A stretch of 64,000 nt of DNA from Heloderma charlesbogerti (Eukaryota; Chordata; Lepidosauria; Squamata; Helodermatidae), in NCBI GenBank assembly GCA_026122225.1, contig JANEZZ010001491.1, positions 62,001 through 126,000 of the forward strand. Direction: 5' to 3'. Under the pieces are notes generated by a model. That model was given only the letters and a program-made list of their open reading frames with translations. It had not been told where the DNA came from and searched no databases. Both the position numbers and the translations under genes were made by a program. Shown one piece after another: positions 60,931-64,000 of this stretch. The number at the start of each line of letters is the position of its first letter. The first letter of the stretch is position 1.

Positions 60931-61495
60931 GTTCAGACATAATTCATGAGGGAACAAAAAGGGATATGGACTTTAAAAATGAAAGAATGCTCACACCTTC
61001 ATTCAGATACTCTCCTACTTGGAATCTCTGCTGACTGCATTCAGATGTAACACTAAACCACAAGTGTGCTCCCCATCCTGCCTCCCTCCACTGCAGTTGA
61101 GTTGGAAGCTTTTGCTGCCATTTCTGATGAACTGTAGCTTGACATGTTATCCCAAACCACACAAGTTACAGTCAGACTTAACTATGGTGTGTGAAAACAA
61201 GGCAACTTCAAACCACAGTTTATAAAGCTGTCTTATTTCAAATAACCATAGTTAAGATTAGGCACAGTTTTGTTTAGTGCAGTTAAACTTCTAATTTGTT
61301 CCTAGGGGCCACACCAGAAGATGAAAGAGGGGAAGGGGAGCGAGCCTAAAGCTCAGAGGCTTATTCTTGTAACACTGAGCATCTGAATGCAGCCAACAGA
61401 GATTAGGAATATGGAGGGCATCTGAATGAAGGAGTTAGTATTCTTTCATTTTTAAAGTCCACATGGGTTTTGTTCCCTCATCAATTAGATCAGGC
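60931..61495. mobile_element. Foldback MITE, about 565 bp
   Basis: Left arm 60940-61050 and right arm 61385-61492 are inverted copies: ttcatgagggaacaaaaa with ttttgttccctcatcaatt; ggactttaaaaatgaaag with ctttcatttttaaagtcc; ccttcattcagat with atctgaatgaagg; gactgcattcagatg with catctgaatgcagcc. A second inner pair is aactatggtgtgtg/ataaccatagttaag. No coding frame. Target duplication unclear. Confidence 0.75.
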
Positions 61496-61899
61496 GTCCT
61501 TCAGGGAAAGGTCTGTGTAAATGCCCTGAGCCTTTGAGATAGGCATGACAGTAAATCTCATTAAGAAATACATTTGTGATATAGGAGATTATGTTCATAC
61601 AGAATGCCACAGGAAGAGAGGAAGAGTAGCATGGCATTCTGATTTTCTCCTTTAACTAACCATCTTGAAGACCAAGTATCAAGGTCTTCAAGTGAGTGAC
61701 AACTATCATATGTCAAGGTCCCCCAGTCACTACAGTGCTAAATCTGAATAAGTCAATGGTACATAGATTTAGAGCAGACTGGCAGTAACCTACCATTGTC
61801 TCTCTGAGTTGCAGCACTAAAATAGCACTAAATACATCAACACTCGAAAATTAAGATGAAAATCATGCCCCCATATTAAAGGAATACTTTATCAACACA
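61496..61899. other. CHN1 intron, nothing recognised
   Basis: Includes an imperfect palindrome at 61595-61640 (agaatgccac / gtggcattct-like). No gene. Confidence 0.45.
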
Positions 61900-62060
61900 T
61901 AGGAAGTTAAATGTCTGGCCCTGTGTCCTTGGTTAATTGTTTTATATTGCTTTTTTATGAAATTGTAATTTTTAATTGTGGTAAGGCAATCTAAGTCATG
62001 CCTTTGCACCAGAAGGGTAAGATAGAAATGTCTTAATAAATCAATAAAATAAAAAATAAA
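61900..62060 (+). mobile_element. LINE 3' end (L2/CR1 group)
   Basis: Reads aattgtggtaaggcaatcta, then gggtaagatagaaatgtctt and an (AATAAA)n-rich tail. Diverged 3' terminus only. Confidence 0.45.
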
Positions 62061-63390
62061 CTAATGTGGCTAGCTGGCAGACAATATTAGTATTTTACCA
62101 TATTTAAACCAGGAATGGGGAAGCTCTGGTCTGTGGGCCAAATATGGCCTGCCAGCCCAGCCCACTCAGCCTCCACTGAGACCCCTCCCTCAAGCCCCAC
62201 CCCTTCAAGGCTAGTGGGGAGAAGAATCTCCATTGTTATCTCTGATCAGTGGTCAGAGATAACATTGTTGCTCTCCCTCCCAATTGGGAGGGCAAGCAGC
62301 ATGTTAAGAGTGTCACCTGCCCTACATCAGCACTTTAATCCTGCCTCTGGATTAATTGAGGCCTAATTTAAATATCCAATCACAGGATGGTGGTTGCTTG
62401 AAATGCATCTGCATGGAGGATGCTCCACATGAAGTGGCTTGCCAACATAATGACAGCAATGTTCACCATACTACCAGACCATCACCACAGTTTGCAGTGA
62501 TGTGAAGCAAAGTGCTACAACTATGCATTCATTTAGACAAACAAATGTTTACTGCATAGAGAGGCCCCCACACAGTTCCATTTCAAGTGGCCCCAATGCT
62601 GCTGTAGACTTCCATACATAGATTTCAAATTATGCATTCCTTTTCAAAGTAAAAGACTGCCATGGCTTTTAGATACCTTATAATGCATTTTGATTTATTT
62701 CTAGAGGAACATTAAATGTTACTACTGCTAAGAAATGCACAGGCTTGTTTCTTCTCCCCAACACAACCAACCTCACATACATAATATATCAGTGACACAA
62801 AGATGGCAGCACATGATCAGAAAAGTGTCTAATTAGTAGATACTACACAATAGAGTTTTCCCAAATGTTTCCATTTGCATTTACCTAAAAATTACATTTG
62901 CCTGTTCATATTAGTAATTGCTTCCTTTAATTTGGTTACTGCTCCCACAGGGCTGCTATGGAACACAGCTGGCATATATAACAGTACTACACTTTTCAAA
63001 TTATCTATTAACAAGGCAGCAAATCCGAGGATTCAATATGTAGATGGAGACCAGAAGCAATGTCTGTTAACCCACCCGAAACAAATAATTTTAGCATCCA
63101 CTCAGAAATGGGTTTTATAAGTAACAGCGGAACAAAGGCCCAAGAAGAGGAACAAATCCAACAGATCATTAAGATTTTGTAGCGATCTCTCAAGGATAGA
63201 GTATGTGGGGTTTGTTTTATTGGAGTTATTAAACAGATAGTTGCCAGGATTCAGAAGAGTTGCTACAAGTGACTGGGGGGTGGGGGTTGTGTGTGTGTTT
63301 TGCTTGTTAAGTTCAAATCCCAAAAAGTTGGTATGTTTCAAAACTACCATGCAACTTCGGAGCTCTGTTTCACACACTTGCAAAACTAGA
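62061..63390. other. CHN1 intron, nothing recognised
   Basis: 62113-62170 (caggaatggggaagctctgg, ggccaaatatggcctgcc) resembles the end of another DNA transposon, but no partner end was found. No exon. Confidence 0.4.
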
Positions 63391-63470
63391 ATATTTATTT
63401 ATTTATTCATTTCATTTCTATACCGCCCAATAGCCGAAGCTCTCTGGGCGGTTCACAAAAAAAGAATAAG
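63391..63470 (-). mobile_element. CR1-L3-type LINE 3' end
   Basis: (TTTA)n, then tttctataccgcccaatagc and cgaagctctctgggcggttc. Inverse of the 3' terminus at 25340-25417 and close to 38796-38930. Confidence 0.8.
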
Positions 63471-64000
63471 ACCCTTGTACATTGGCTGTGTTCACATACA
63501 ACGATAAGCAAGAATTCTGGAGAGCCCTGGCTTACTGTTCATGACCTACATGCTTGTCTGTGCAGGTTGTTTGCTCCTCCCATCACTGGAAGCGGCTAAA
63601 CCCGGGGTGCAGAACCTATCTTCAAATTATGCATTATCCAGGCCCTTCACAAGCCAGATGACATCAGTGGGAATGCCTCTCAGAATGGAAAAAGGGGCTC
63701 AGCTGGTGCTGGGAGGAGCAGCAGTTCCTCCCAGCATTGGCTGAGTCCCTAGTTTTACACTCCACTTGACGCCCTGACAGGGATGGAAGCAGCGCACAAA
63801 TGGACTTGGACAGCACTAGGAGGAGCAACTCCTTGCAGCTCCAGCTGAGTCGGGCATCTCCTCCACATGCCTCTCACCATCCCATCAGGGGCAGGGAGAG
63901 GCTGGCGAAGAACGAATCAGTCAAGTCGCCCACTGCCATATCCCTCCTGTTATCGCTGAACTGACATCAGACATAACATCAGCAATAAAGCATGCAAGGA
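63471..64000. other. CHN1 intron, end of window
   Basis: 63488-63545 has a MITE-like hint (gttcacatacaacgataagc) as in family B. No exon; the first coding exon of the alpha2 form was not found here. Confidence 0.4.

Noticed and set aside
34893..64000. First coding exon of CHN1 (about six codons)
   Set aside because: I searched the + strand for an inverted ATG-GC(N)-CT(N) start with a following donor; none of the gccat sites fit.

Overview
This is a vertebrate nuclear segment, almost certainly from a squamate reptile (lizard or snake). The signs are two BovB (RTE) LINEs with (TTG)n tails, CR1 and CR1-L3-type LINEs, a tRNA-derived SINE of the Sauria type, an L1 fragment, many short hAT-type MITEs, and a DIRS-type tyrosine-recombinase retrotransposon. 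Family names for repeats are from memory; no library search was run.

The only host gene I can support is on the minus strand. Four short exons (34854-34892, 32348-32403, 10382-10413, 8141-8254) have consensus splice sites and matching phases and join into one continuous reading frame. It encodes the N-terminus and first part of the SH2 domain of alpha2-chimaerin (CHN1), a Rac-GAP used in axon guidance. The window therefore lies inside CHN1: the start-codon exon should lie beyond base 64000 and the rest of the SH2, C1 and RhoGAP exons below base 1. Everything else is intronic.

Repeat layout. 1-8140 is mostly unique sequence with a few MITEs. 10.5 kb holds a SINE with a 13-bp target duplication, 11.2 kb a CR1 3' end, and 14.5 kb a Tc1/mariner-like MITE. 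14.96-17.73 kb is BovB copy 1. 18-20.6 kb holds MITEs and a second SINE. 20628-30493 is one old DIRS-like element on the minus strand (inverted terminal repeats, internal complementary region, gag, RT-RNase H and tyrosine recombinase remnants). It was later split by a CR1-L3 insertion (22379-25417) and an L1 3' fragment (21277-21780). 39.4-40.8 kb is a very large foldback sequence. 42.5-43.7 kb is the 3' end of an unassigned LINE on the minus strand. 44.4-47.18 kb is BovB copy 2. 48.2-49.7 kb is a CR1. From 50 kb on there are scattered MITEs, LINE 3' ends, a MIR-like SINE split by about 0.6 kb of other sequence, and a foldback element at 60.9-61.5 kb.

The most notable item beyond the gene is the DIRS element. 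Its internal complementary region looks like a copy of the joined right and left ends, the signature expected of a circular replication intermediate. All mobile-element reading frames in the window are broken, so they look like fossils.
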